Source: UBA11346 sp038060575 (GTDB lineage: Bacteria; Planctomycetota; UBA11346). From it: a stretch of DNA of 64,000 nucleotides. The first letter of the stretch is position 1. Each line of letters begins with the position of its first letter. The stretch is taken from the NCBI GenBank assembly GCA_964652775.1, contig CAZZAM010000002.1:189632-253631 (forward strand), read 5' to 3'. The notes beneath the pieces were generated by a model. That model had not been told where the DNA came from, did not search any database, and saw only the letters and a list, made by a program, of their open reading frames with translations. Below, one piece after another: positions 52,745 to 61,042 of the stretch. Made by a program: the position numbers and the translations under genes.

Positions 52745-54475
52745 ATGCGCGCGCTCTTACATTGGCTGTGGCGATATCGCGCCTGGATTGCCGGGGGGCT
52801 GCTCTGTCTCGGCATCATCGATGGCATGCAGACGCTGGTGCCGTTTCTGCTGCGCGCGGCAATTGATGACCTGAGTGCCGGACACGCAGATCGTCTGACC
52901 CTGTTGGCGGGTGGGATGCTCCTCATCGGTGTCCTCATGGTTGGCCTGCGCTTTTTCTGGCGCTTCTTGTTGTTCGGTGCCGCGCGGCGGATTCGCCGTG
53001 ATCTGCGCTTGGCGCTGCATGCGCAGTTGGTGCGCCTTGATGCTGGGTTTCGCCACGGCCGCAGCACCGGCGAGCAAATGGCCCTGGCAACCAGCGACAT
53101 AGATGCGGTCAATCAAGCGTGCGGCTTCGGCATGATGGCCGTATTCGACGCCGTTTTTCTCATTCTGTTTAGTGTTGCCGCGATGATTCACCTGAGCCCA
53201 GCGCTCGCACTGATCACCTGCCTGCCCTTACCGTTGGTCGCGTTGTGTGAGTGGCGAATGGGCAAGGTACTCTATCGCTGTTACGATCGTTCGCAGACCA
53301 CCTTCGCCGTGTTGACCGAACAGGTGCGCGAGGCACTCGTCGGTGTCCGCACACTCAAGGCGCACGCCCGCGAAGCCGATTGCTCGCGCGCGCTGGAACG
53401 CGCCAACCAGGACAACCTGCAGGCCTGGTTGAGGGTATCACGGATCGACAGCGTCTTTGAGCCGGCCATCATGTTTCTTGCCGGTGTTCCTGCGGTGGTT
53501 GCCTTGTTGTTCGGCGGACGCGCGGTGCTTGATGGCACGATGAGTCTGGGTGATTTTGTCGCGTTCGTTGCCGTGTTGTCGCTGTTGGCTTGGCCGATGA
53601 TGGCGATCGGATGGTCGGTGAATCTGTGGACACGTGGCGCGGCGTCGATGTCGCGGATCCAGACGGTGCTGGATACCGTGCCCGCGATCACGTCACCGAC
53701 GAACGCGGTACGCATGCCGACGGATTCCGGCATCACGCTTGAGGCCGTCAGCGTACGCTATCCATCCGCCGAGCGCGACGCCCTGCGCGATTTGTCGGTC
53801 CATATCGCCGCCGGCGGCATGCTTGGCATCGTCGGGCCAACCGGATCCGGCAAGAGCACGCTCGCCGATCTGTTGGTTCGGATGAACGATCCGACGCACG
53901 GCGTCGTACGACTCGGCGGCTGCGATCTACGCACGTTAGTGTTGAACGATCTCCGGCGCACCGTGGCGATCGTCCCGCAGGAGCCCTTCGTTTTCGCGTT
54001 GAGTATCGCCGAAAACCTCGCCTTCGCCCGACCCGAAGCGAGCACGGCGGAGATTGAGGCGGCAGCACAGGCGGCATGCCTGCACGAGGAAATCCTGTGT
54101 TTGCCCCAAGGCTATACCACGTTGTTGGGCGAGCGCGGCATCACCTTGTCCGGCGGTCAACGTCAGCGTTTAGCGATTGCCCGTGCGCTGCTGCAAGATC
54201 CGGCAGTGCTCGTGCTGGACGACTGTCTGTCAGCACTTGATGCCGCCACCGAAACGCAGGTGCTGGCAAACCTGCGCCAGGCTCGACGTGGACGGACGGC
54301 CGTCGTCATCAGCCACCGCATACGCACGATCGCCGATGCGAACCTCACGCTGGTGTTGGATCATGGCCACGTCATCGAGCGCGGCACGCACGCCGAACTG
54401 CTCGCGGTCGGTGGTCTCTATGCGCGTCTGCACGCACTTCAGCAAGCCGAGCAGGCGCTAGAGGAGCGCGCATGA
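52745..54475 (+). CDS. ABC exporter half-transporter 1 (degenerate catalytic site)
   Basis: 576 residues from ATG 52745 (a TTG seven codons upstream is the alternative). Six membrane helices, then a nucleotide-binding domain: Walker A GPTGSGKST (364-372), signature LSGGQ (468-472), Walker B VLVLDD (488-493). The residue after the Walker B Asp is Asp493 rather than the catalytic Glu, so this subunit's ATP site is degenerate. The next gene overlaps its stop by four bases (ATGA) and encodes the partner. Together they form a heterodimeric type IV exporter like TM287/288 or BmrCD. Substrate may be a lipid or glycolipid; not decidable. Confidence 0.92.
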   Translation: MRALLHWLWRYRAWIAGGLLCLGIIDGMQTLVPFLLRAAIDDLSAGHADRLTLLAGGMLLIGVLMVGLRFFWRFLLFGAARRIRRDLRLALHAQLVRLDAGFRHGRSTGEQMALATSDIDAVNQACGFGMMAVFDAVFLILFSVAAMIHLSPALALITCLPLPLVALCEWRMGKVLYRCYDRSQTTFAVLTEQVREALVGVRTLKAHAREADCSRALERANQDNLQAWLRVSRIDSVFEPAIMFLAGVPAVVALLFGGRAVLDGTMSLGDFVAFVAVLSLLAWPMMAIGWSVNLWTRGAASMSRIQTVLDTVPAITSPTNAVRMPTDSGITLEAVSVRYPSAERDALRDLSVHIAAGGMLGIVGPTGSGKSTLADLLVRMNDPTHGVVRLGGCDLRTLVLNDLRRTVAIVPQEPFVFALSIAENLAFARPEASTAEIEAAAQAACLHEEILCLPQGYTTLLGERGITLSGGQRQRLAIARALLQDPAVLVLDDCLSALDAATETQVLANLRQARRGRTAVVISHRIRTIADANLTLVLDHGHVIERGTHAELLAVGGLYARLHALQQAEQALEERA

Positions 54476-56562
54476 GCTCGCCCACCAACGCCGACGAAGA
54501 TCCGTTGCCGGATCGCATTGATCGCTCGCACTTATGGCGGCTGCTCGCCTTGGCGCGGCCACACCGCGCGAAGCTTGGCCTGTGTCTCGCCCTCGCTGTA
54601 CTCGCGACGATCACTGATTTGGCCATGCCGTGGGCGACCAAGCTGGCGATTGATCAGGCGATCACTCCTGCCTGGCGCACGGTTGCTGCCGAGCCGAAGC
54701 TCGCTGCGTCCCTGCACGACAGCGGAGCGTTGGATATGCCGGATGGCGGACTCATCGTCATGGCCTCGGCGCTGCCGGCGGCGCTCGCCGCCGAACTCGA
54801 TCATCGCCACCTCTGGCGCACTGATCGCTATCGCGACGTCGGTGGCTCGTTGCCGGATGGGGTTACCCCCCTGCGTATCCATGGACGCGTTTTTGTCGCT
54901 GAATCGGCGCTCGCCGCCCTCACGCCGCTCGACCGTCTGCGCGTGTGCCATGATGACGTCGTGCTGCTGGGCTGGGTCGCCACCGGGCTGTTCATCGTGC
55001 TGGTTATTCGCCTCGTCGTGAACATGTGCCTGGGTTGGTTCCTGCGTTCCACCGGCCAGCGGGTGGTTACGGATCTGCGTCGGCAGGTGGTGGATCATGT
55101 GCTGCGACTGCCAGCGGCTGCGTACGATCGCGAGCCGGTCGGACGACTCGTTACGCGTGCGACCAATGATGTTGCTGCGGTCGAAGAATTATTCAGCGTG
55201 GTAATCATCACGGTGGTGAAGGATGTGCTGTTGCTCTGCGGTGGACTGACGCTGCTCTTCGTGCTCGATTGGCGCCTGGCCGCGATCGTCACCGCCTGCA
55301 TGCCGCTGGTAATCGGTGTAAGTTGGGCTTTTCGCCGGCGCATACGCGATGTGTTGCGCGAGGTCCGGGCCAAGGTCAGCAAGATCAACGCCTTCCTGGC
55401 CGAGTCGTTGTCCGGTTGGCGCACCGTGCAGGCCTGCGCGCAAGAAGGCTGGATGCGTGAGCGCTTCAACGCGATCAACAACGAAGAGTTCCACGTCGGT
55501 CTGCGCCAGATGTATTTGTTTAGCTTGTTTATGCCGCTGGTGGCGTTCTCGGGCGTGGTCTGCGCCGCGCTGGTGCTGTGGTTCGGCGGTGGCGGCGTGC
55601 ACGCGGGCTGGTTGACCCTGGGCGGATTGGTTGCGTTCCTCGCGTATGTCGAGCTGGCCTTCGCGCCGATCCGCGACCTCGCGGAAAAACATAGTCTGAC
55701 CCAGGCTGCGGTCGCTGCTGGCGAGCGCTTGTTCCGTCTGCTTGATCAACCGCGCGAAGCCGATGGCGGCGACAACCAGCCTGCGCGTATCGGCACCGTG
55801 GTCTTCAGTGACGTCTGGTTCCGTTATCCCGCCCGCGCGGGCGAGAGCGAGCTGCCCTGGGTGCTGCAAGGCGTGTCGTTCACGATTGCGCCCGGCGAGC
55901 GCATCGCGCTGGTTGGCGCAACCGGATCCGGCAAGTCCACCATTGCTGGACTCATGCTGCGTTTCCACGATCCCGAACGCGGTACGATTACTCTTGCTGG
56001 TGTTGATCTGCGTGGCTGTGATCGGCGTTGGCTGCGCAATCGGGTCGCTTCGGTAACCCAGGACGTTCACCTCTATGCCGGCACAGTGGCGGACAACATC
56101 GCCCTGTTCAGCGAATGCGGTCGCCCCGAGCTAGAGGCCGCTGCGCGGCTCGTGCATGCCGATGAACTCGTCGCACGGTTGCCCAATGGCTTTGATCACC
56201 GCCTGGGCGAACGCGGTGGGACGTTGTCGTCCGGCGAGCGGCAGTTACTCGCACTCGGACGCGCCGTCGCCCACGATTCCGAACTGCTCATCCTCGATGA
56301 GGCGACGGCGCATATCGATAGTCGCACCGAGGCACTGATTCAGGATGGCCTCTCCAAGCTGCTTGCCGGACGCTCGGCGCTGATCGTTGCCCACCGTCTT
56401 TCCACTGTGCGTTCGTGCGATCGCATCCTCGTCCTCCACCACGGTCGTATCGCCGAGCAGGGCACCCACGCCGAGCTACTCGCCGCCAACGGGCTGTACG
56501 CCGACGTCCATCGTCAGTTCGTCGCCGAGGCCGAGGTTGCCGCCACCGAACACGCGACGTAA
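54472..56562 (+). CDS. ABC exporter half-transporter 2 with large periplasmic insertion
   Basis: 696 residues, about 120 longer than usual. The extra length is an insertion of about 100 residues between the first and second helices (roughly residues 60-160, ITPAWRTVAAEPKLAASLHD onward), which should face the periplasm. The nucleotide domain has Walker A GATGSGKST (482-490), a weakened signature LSSGER (585-590) and canonical Walker B with catalytic Glu610 (LLILDEATAHID). The weak signature faces the partner's Glu-to-Asp Walker B, completing one degenerate and one working ATP site. Stop is followed by family A repeat copy 4. Confidence 0.92.
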   Translation: MSSPTNADEDPLPDRIDRSHLWRLLALARPHRAKLGLCLALAVLATITDLAMPWATKLAIDQAITPAWRTVAAEPKLAASLHDSGALDMPDGGLIVMASALPAALAAELDHRHLWRTDRYRDVGGSLPDGVTPLRIHGRVFVAESALAALTPLDRLRVCHDDVVLLGWVATGLFIVLVIRLVVNMCLGWFLRSTGQRVVTDLRRQVVDHVLRLPAAAYDREPVGRLVTRATNDVAAVEELFSVVIITVVKDVLLLCGGLTLLFVLDWRLAAIVTACMPLVIGVSWAFRRRIRDVLREVRAKVSKINAFLAESLSGWRTVQACAQEGWMRERFNAINNEEFHVGLRQMYLFSLFMPLVAFSGVVCAALVLWFGGGGVHAGWLTLGGLVAFLAYVELAFAPIRDLAEKHSLTQAAVAAGERLFRLLDQPREADGGDNQPARIGTVVFSDVWFRYPARAGESELPWVLQGVSFTIAPGERIALVGATGSGKSTIAGLMLRFHDPERGTITLAGVDLRGCDRRWLRNRVASVTQDVHLYAGTVADNIALFSECGRPELEAAARLVHADELVARLPNGFDHRLGERGGTLSSGERQLLALGRAVAHDSELLILDEATAHIDSRTEALIQDGLSKLLAGRSALIVAHRLSTVRSCDRILVLHHGRIAEQGTHAELLAANGLYADVHRQFVAEAEVAATEHAT

Positions 56563-56572
56563 ACAACGCATT

Positions 56573-56728
56573 CCAAGGCAACCGCAGAGGCGCAGAGGCC
56601 GCTGAGATTGCAGAGGAGGACGAGATGGAGTCGGTCTGCTGCCCGTTATTAGCGCTGGAAACATGAGCGCACTCCAACTCCAACCCTCAGCGTCCTCTGC
56701 GGCCTCTGCGCCTCTGCGGTTGCCTTGG
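56573..56728. repeat. Palindromic repeat family A, copy 4
   Basis: Full 156-bp copy between the ABC exporter and Wzz-like genes. The outer bases extend the palindrome (TTCCAAGG and CCTTGGAC). Next to it, near 56806-56838, lies a TCTGCGAAATCCGTG stretch of another repeat type also seen near 35337. Confidence 0.9.
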
Positions 56729-56925
56729 ACTATTTTCCAAACGGCGACTTTCGGCTGAGACACGCTTCCCATGGCTCATGCTCCCGACTACCCGGTGCCT
56801 TTTTTCGAAAATCTGCTCCGTCTGCGAAATCCGTGCACCCCCATTGCGGATGATTCGAGTTGGTGATTTCGCGGTACCTGCTGCAGAATATTGGACTTCG
56901 TCGTGGTTTCCTGCATCCTGCGCCA

Positions 56926-58899
56926 ATGCCCGCCGACACCGTGGTGACGCTGCCAGACCTGCTGGCCTTGCTGCGCGAACGCCGGGTGCCCGCAGCGATC
57001 TGCGCTGGAGTCGCGGTCCTGTTGGTTTTGTTCGTTGGCCTGTGGGGGCCGAATCAATATCGCGCTGAGGCGCGCCTCGCGATTGAGCGCGGTCGGCTTG
57101 AGGTTCCCTTCGCCACCAATCCCGCGTTTGAGGGCGACGATCTCGTTCTTGTCTACACCCAGCGCGATCTGCTGCTCTCGACCACCGTCCTGGGCAAGGC
57201 GCTGGCCTCTGGCGCTCTGCGCGGCAGCGCGGCGTATGATCTCAGCGACGATCCGATCGCCGCGCTACGACGGCGGTTGTCGGTGATCGCCAATCGCGAT
57301 TCGCGCGTGCTCGTCGTGCAGCTTGCTGACGAGGATCCACGCCGCGCCGAACATGGTCTACGCGCGGTTGTCGATGCGTTCCTGGCCGCGCAGGCGCAAC
57401 GCGACTCGGAACGATCGCAACGGTCGGTCGAATTCCTTTCGCGCCAGGTTGCCGAGGCCGGTCTCGCCGCCGACAAAGCGCGGGACGAAGAACAGAAATT
57501 TCGGATTGCCAACAATCTATTTCAAGGCGACGCCGAGCGCAGCTTCGCAACCCAGCGCCTGACCACGTTGCAGGGACGCTTGGTGGTGATGCGCGAACAG
57601 GTCGCGTCGCTTGATACGTTGCTGGGTCGGCTCGATGCCGACCTCAAGAACCCCGATCCGCGGGCGTTGCTCGCAACCGAGGCAGTAGCGCGCAATCCGG
57701 TCGTGCTGGAAGTGACCAAGCAATTGATCGATCAGGAGAATCGCCGCGATGCGCTGGCCGAGCGCTATCTCACTAAACATCCACAAATGATCAGCCTCGA
57801 GCGTCAGGTGGTCAGCAAGCGGGAACAATTGGCGCAAGCCGCCAGTCAGGTCGTGCGCGGCCTGCACGCAGAGCGTGATAAATTAGTCAGCCAGCTGACC
57901 TCGCTGGATGCGCACATTCGCAAAGAAGAGCAGGAATTGCAGCGCTATCAGCAAGGCTTGGTCCAGCTCGAAACATTCACTGAACGGACCAAAAGTCGCT
58001 CGTCGCTGTACGCGCAGTTGCTCAAGCGCCTCGGCGAGGAAACTGTCGCGAGTCGCCTCGATCGTTCCGAGGCGGTGCTCGCCGATCCGCCGCGCGCAGC
58101 GCCACGTCCGGTCTCGTGGACGTTTACCGGACTGCTGCCGATCGCCTTGCTCGCAGGCGTTGTTGTCGGCTGTGCTGGCGGGCTCGCGTTTCACGTCCTC
58201 GACACCCGCGTGCGCGGTTCCGCAGGACTCGGCCGCGCCACTGGTCTAGCGGTGCTTGGTCATCTTCGTCAACGTCGGCGTGGCGACCCGCCGCCGACAG
58301 ACGAAGCGCTAGCTCCAGCGCGACAACTGCGCGAAGTCGTGGCGCTGCGCGCGCCCGAGGGCAGTAGCCACGTTTGGCTGATGGCCGGCTGCGAACCAGC
58401 TTCGGGTGCTGACGCCGTTGCGCTGCAGTTGGCGACCGCGTTTGCCTCGGCCGGCGCACGCACGCTGCTGGTCGATGCCAATCTGCGTGATCCCGCGTTG
58501 GCGGCGGCGTATGGCGTAACCGTGCAGCGCGGCTTCGATCTGCTGTTGGCTGGTGAGCCCGACATCGCGCCGCTCGCGACCGGGGTGGCGAACCTTGATC
58601 TGATGGCGCCATCGCACGCCGTCGGCAACGCCGCCGAGTTACTGCACAGCCACTGCCTGCCGGAATGGCTCGGCCACATCCGGCCACACTATGATCATGT
58701 TGTGATCGTGACCTCAGCACTGTCGACCACCTCTGACGCCCTGGTTATCGCAGCACACGCAGACATGATCATCGTGACCGCAGTCGAAGGCGGCCTGCTG
58801 CAGCGCATTCGCGCGGCCGTTGCGCAACTATCGCCACTTGCCGCACGCGTCGCCGGTGCCGTTCTCACCACGCCCGTTCCGGCTGGAGAAAAGCCATGA
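56926..58899 (+). CDS. Wzz-type chain-length protein fused to an inactive BY-kinase-like domain
   Basis: 657 residues from ATG 56926. An N-terminal helix (VPAAICAGVAVLLVLFVGLW) and Wzz beta-domain (YRAEARLAIERGRLEV) lead to a long coiled region with the GNVR-like segment (about residues 180-375) and a second membrane helix (WTFTGLLPIALLAGVVVGCA). The C-terminal domain follows the bacterial tyrosine-kinase fold and keeps the Walker A' strand LLVDANLRDP (514-523), but the Walker A is AGCEPASGADA (487-497), without the Gly-Lys-Ser/Thr, and the Walker B Asp and Tyr-rich tail are gone. It should set chain length or scaffold export without kinase activity. Confidence 0.88.
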   Translation: MPADTVVTLPDLLALLRERRVPAAICAGVAVLLVLFVGLWGPNQYRAEARLAIERGRLEVPFATNPAFEGDDLVLVYTQRDLLLSTTVLGKALASGALRGSAAYDLSDDPIAALRRRLSVIANRDSRVLVVQLADEDPRRAEHGLRAVVDAFLAAQAQRDSERSQRSVEFLSRQVAEAGLAADKARDEEQKFRIANNLFQGDAERSFATQRLTTLQGRLVVMREQVASLDTLLGRLDADLKNPDPRALLATEAVARNPVVLEVTKQLIDQENRRDALAERYLTKHPQMISLERQVVSKREQLAQAASQVVRGLHAERDKLVSQLTSLDAHIRKEEQELQRYQQGLVQLETFTERTKSRSSLYAQLLKRLGEETVASRLDRSEAVLADPPRAAPRPVSWTFTGLLPIALLAGVVVGCAGGLAFHVLDTRVRGSAGLGRATGLAVLGHLRQRRRGDPPPTDEALAPARQLREVVALRAPEGSSHVWLMAGCEPASGADAVALQLATAFASAGARTLLVDANLRDPALAAAYGVTVQRGFDLLLAGEPDIAPLATGVANLDLMAPSHAVGNAAELLHSHCLPEWLGHIRPHYDHVVIVTSALSTTSDALVIAAHADMIIVTAVEGGLLQRIRAAVAQLSPLAARVAGAVLTTPVPAGEKP

Positions 58900-59360
58900 T
58901 ATTTACCGCGTTTATGTGCAGGGCTGCGCCGGTCGCCCTTGCTCTGCTTGCCGCTCCGCTTGGCGCCCTCGACGCCTACCGCGTTATGGACGGCACCGGT
59001 GAGTTGACCATTTACGGGGTCGATTCCACCGTGCTCGCGGTCGAGCGTCCGGGTGCAGCGGGTGAAGCTTTTTATTATGGTGCCGGTGGCTTTTACGCCG
59101 GCTCGGGACGTCCTGATCCCATTTTTGGCGGCGTTGTTTTTACCGACGCTTCTGGCGCCGTGGTTGGTCGCATGGTGCCCAACTATTCGTGTGGCTGGGA
59201 TCACTTCCGCGCTGATGGAGCGTATCGTGGCATGAGCGTCGTTGTTCCTGGCGATTCGTGGGACGTGGATCCCCATGGCGCGATCATGCCCGACGGCCTC
59301 TTTCCGGTGCCGATGTCGTGGTCGCAGCAACTCAATCTGCCCAACGCCACGGCTCCATGA
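58896..59360 (+). CDS. Small secreted protein of the exopolysaccharide locus
   Basis: 154 residues. The ATG overlaps the Wzz-like stop (ATGA) and the stop overlaps the next gene's ATG, so it is made in step with chain-length and priming proteins. A signal peptide (MIFTAFMCRAAPVALALLAAPLGA) precedes about 130 residues rich in Gly, Tyr, Asp and aromatic residues (FYYGAGGFYAGSGRPDPIFG, NYSCGWDHFRADGAYRGMSV), which reads as a compact beta protein. No family recognised. Its conserved operon position suggests an accessory in the envelope step. Confidence 0.8.
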   Translation: MIFTAFMCRAAPVALALLAAPLGALDAYRVMDGTGELTIYGVDSTVLAVERPGAAGEAFYYGAGGFYAGSGRPDPIFGGVVFTDASGAVVGRMVPNYSCGWDHFRADGAYRGMSVVVPGDSWDVDPHGAIMPDGLFPVPMSWSQQLNLPNATAP

Positions 59361-60859
59361 GTGTGATCGATCCGCCGTCGTCTGGCACCACGCCATCGAG
59401 GCCGACCGGAGAACATCCGTCCCTGGTTTCCTCGCCGCACACAAAATCCCCCAGTGCGCATTTCCGCCGCGTTTCTTTGGATCGTTTGGAACAGCACGCC
59501 ATCATGACGCCGACGTTTGATGGTCGGCGCATTCGCCAAGCCCTGGCCGCGGTGCTGTTGGCCTGTGACCTCACGGCGATTATCGCCGGTCTGCTGCTCG
59601 CTCCGACCTGGGTTTCAGCTGAACACATTGCCCCCATTGCCTGGGCCGCCATTACGCTGACGACGTTGCCATTGTTGGGCTTGATGCTGGTCAGCGCCTA
59701 CAGCTGGGATGCGGTTGCTCGCATCGATAGCCTGATCGCAATTACGCTGGCCGCGTTCGCGGGCGCTTTGGCCGGTCTTTTCGCCTATAAGCTGTTCCTC
59801 GTTGAAAGCGGCGCGGTGATTGCCGCGGTGATCACCTGGCGCTCGGCTGCGGCTGCGGCTGCGTTCGCTGGCTGGGCGGTCCTGACGAGGCTGATCGCAC
59901 GACGAACCATTCGCAGCTGGCGCCGTGGCTGGTCAACCATCGTGGTCGGCTCGGAGTCTTACCACCAGCGCGTAGCGACCACCCTGCGGGCGGCCAAGGT
60001 GGGCGACACGCTTGAGCTGGTTGATTCGGATGCGGCCGGTGCCGCGCGCGCGCTTGAGATGCTGCTGCCCGGTCGCCTGCGTTGCATCGTACTCGATCGC
60101 GGCCGCGACTCGCTGAGCGTCTCGTTGCGTCTCGCCCTGGTCCACGCGCGTCTCTCGGGTGTGCGCATCGTGTCGCTGGCGGATGTCATTGAGGAATTCG
60201 AAGAGCGTGTGCCGGTCACGGCGGTCGACAGTTGGTGGATACTCGATCTTGAACGCCTGCCCGCATCGGCGTCGGGTCCGTATCTGGCGATCAAGCGCCT
60301 GATTGACCTTGCCGTGTGTGTACCAGCCCTGGCGCTGCTCCTGCCCGTGCTCCTGCTGACCGCAATCGCCGTGCGCGTGACCAGTCGCGGACCGATCCTG
60401 TTCACTCAGATCCGCGAGGGCCTCCATCGTACGCCGTTCCTGATCTTCAAGTTCCGTACCATGCGCGTTGATGCCGAAGTCGGTGGCGCGCAATGGGCCA
60501 CCAAGAGCGACCCACGGGTGACGTCGATCGGTGCGTTTTTGCGCCGCTCGCGCCTCGATGAATTGCCTCAGCTATTGAACGTGATCCTCGGAGACATGTC
60601 GCTGGTTGGCCCGCGCCCCGAGCGCCCCGAGTTCAACCACCTGCTTGCCGAGCGCATACCGTGGTACGATCTGCGGCATGTCGCCCAGCCCGGCATCACT
60701 GGTTGGGCCCAGGTCCGCTATCCGTATGGCGCCAGTGTTGAGGACGCCGTGGTCAAGCTCGAATACGACGCCTACTATGTGAAGCACGCTTCGCTGATCT
60801 TCGATCTGCGTATTCTTGCTGCGACATTCGCCGTCGTGTTCGGGCTGCGCGGACGGTGA
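59357..60859 (+). CDS. Polyprenyl-phosphate sugar-1-phosphate transferase (WbaP/WcaJ type)
   Basis: 500 residues from ATG 59357, coupled by ATGA to the previous gene; a later ATG at 59504 is possible. Four N-terminal helices, a central Rossmann-like segment, then the cytoplasmic catalytic domain: YLAIKRLIDLAVCVPALALL (membrane hairpin), FTQIREGLHRTPFLIFKFRT, LRRSRLDELPQLLNVILGDM, SLVGPRPERPEFN and GITGWAQVRYPYGASVEDAV. These are the signature motifs of priming phosphosugar transferases that put the first sugar-phosphate on undecaprenyl phosphate. Starts repeat-unit synthesis for the locus. Confidence 0.94.
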   Translation: MSVIDPPSSGTTPSRPTGEHPSLVSSPHTKSPSAHFRRVSLDRLEQHAIMTPTFDGRRIRQALAAVLLACDLTAIIAGLLLAPTWVSAEHIAPIAWAAITLTTLPLLGLMLVSAYSWDAVARIDSLIAITLAAFAGALAGLFAYKLFLVESGAVIAAVITWRSAAAAAAFAGWAVLTRLIARRTIRSWRRGWSTIVVGSESYHQRVATTLRAAKVGDTLELVDSDAAGAARALEMLLPGRLRCIVLDRGRDSLSVSLRLALVHARLSGVRIVSLADVIEEFEERVPVTAVDSWWILDLERLPASASGPYLAIKRLIDLAVCVPALALLLPVLLLTAIAVRVTSRGPILFTQIREGLHRTPFLIFKFRTMRVDAEVGGAQWATKSDPRVTSIGAFLRRSRLDELPQLLNVILGDMSLVGPRPERPEFNHLLAERIPWYDLRHVAQPGITGWAQVRYPYGASVEDAVVKLEYDAYYVKHASLIFDLRILAATFAVVFGLRGR

Positions 60860-60865
60860 GTTGCC

Positions 60866-60976
60866 CCAGCTGCGAGTTGCGAGTTGCGAGTCCGCAGGCT
60901 GTATCCTCACCCGCCCGCCTTGTAACCAGGGTCTCGAAACTCGCAGCTCGTAGCTCGCAGCTCGTAGCTGCCTGGG
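60866..60976. repeat. Palindromic repeat family D
   Basis: GCTGCGAGTTGCGAGTTGCG near 60870 and its imperfect complement built from CTCGCAGCTCGTAG near 60940-60970. Intergenic, 110 bp, between the priming transferase and the AAA+ gene, where it might act as a terminator-like structure but lacks a T-run. Confidence 0.75.
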
Positions 60977-61042
60977 CCGCGCTGCGCGGCCCAGGCTTGT
61001 AGAAACCCCCCTACTTCTGCATGATGGCCACCAGAGGTTCCC

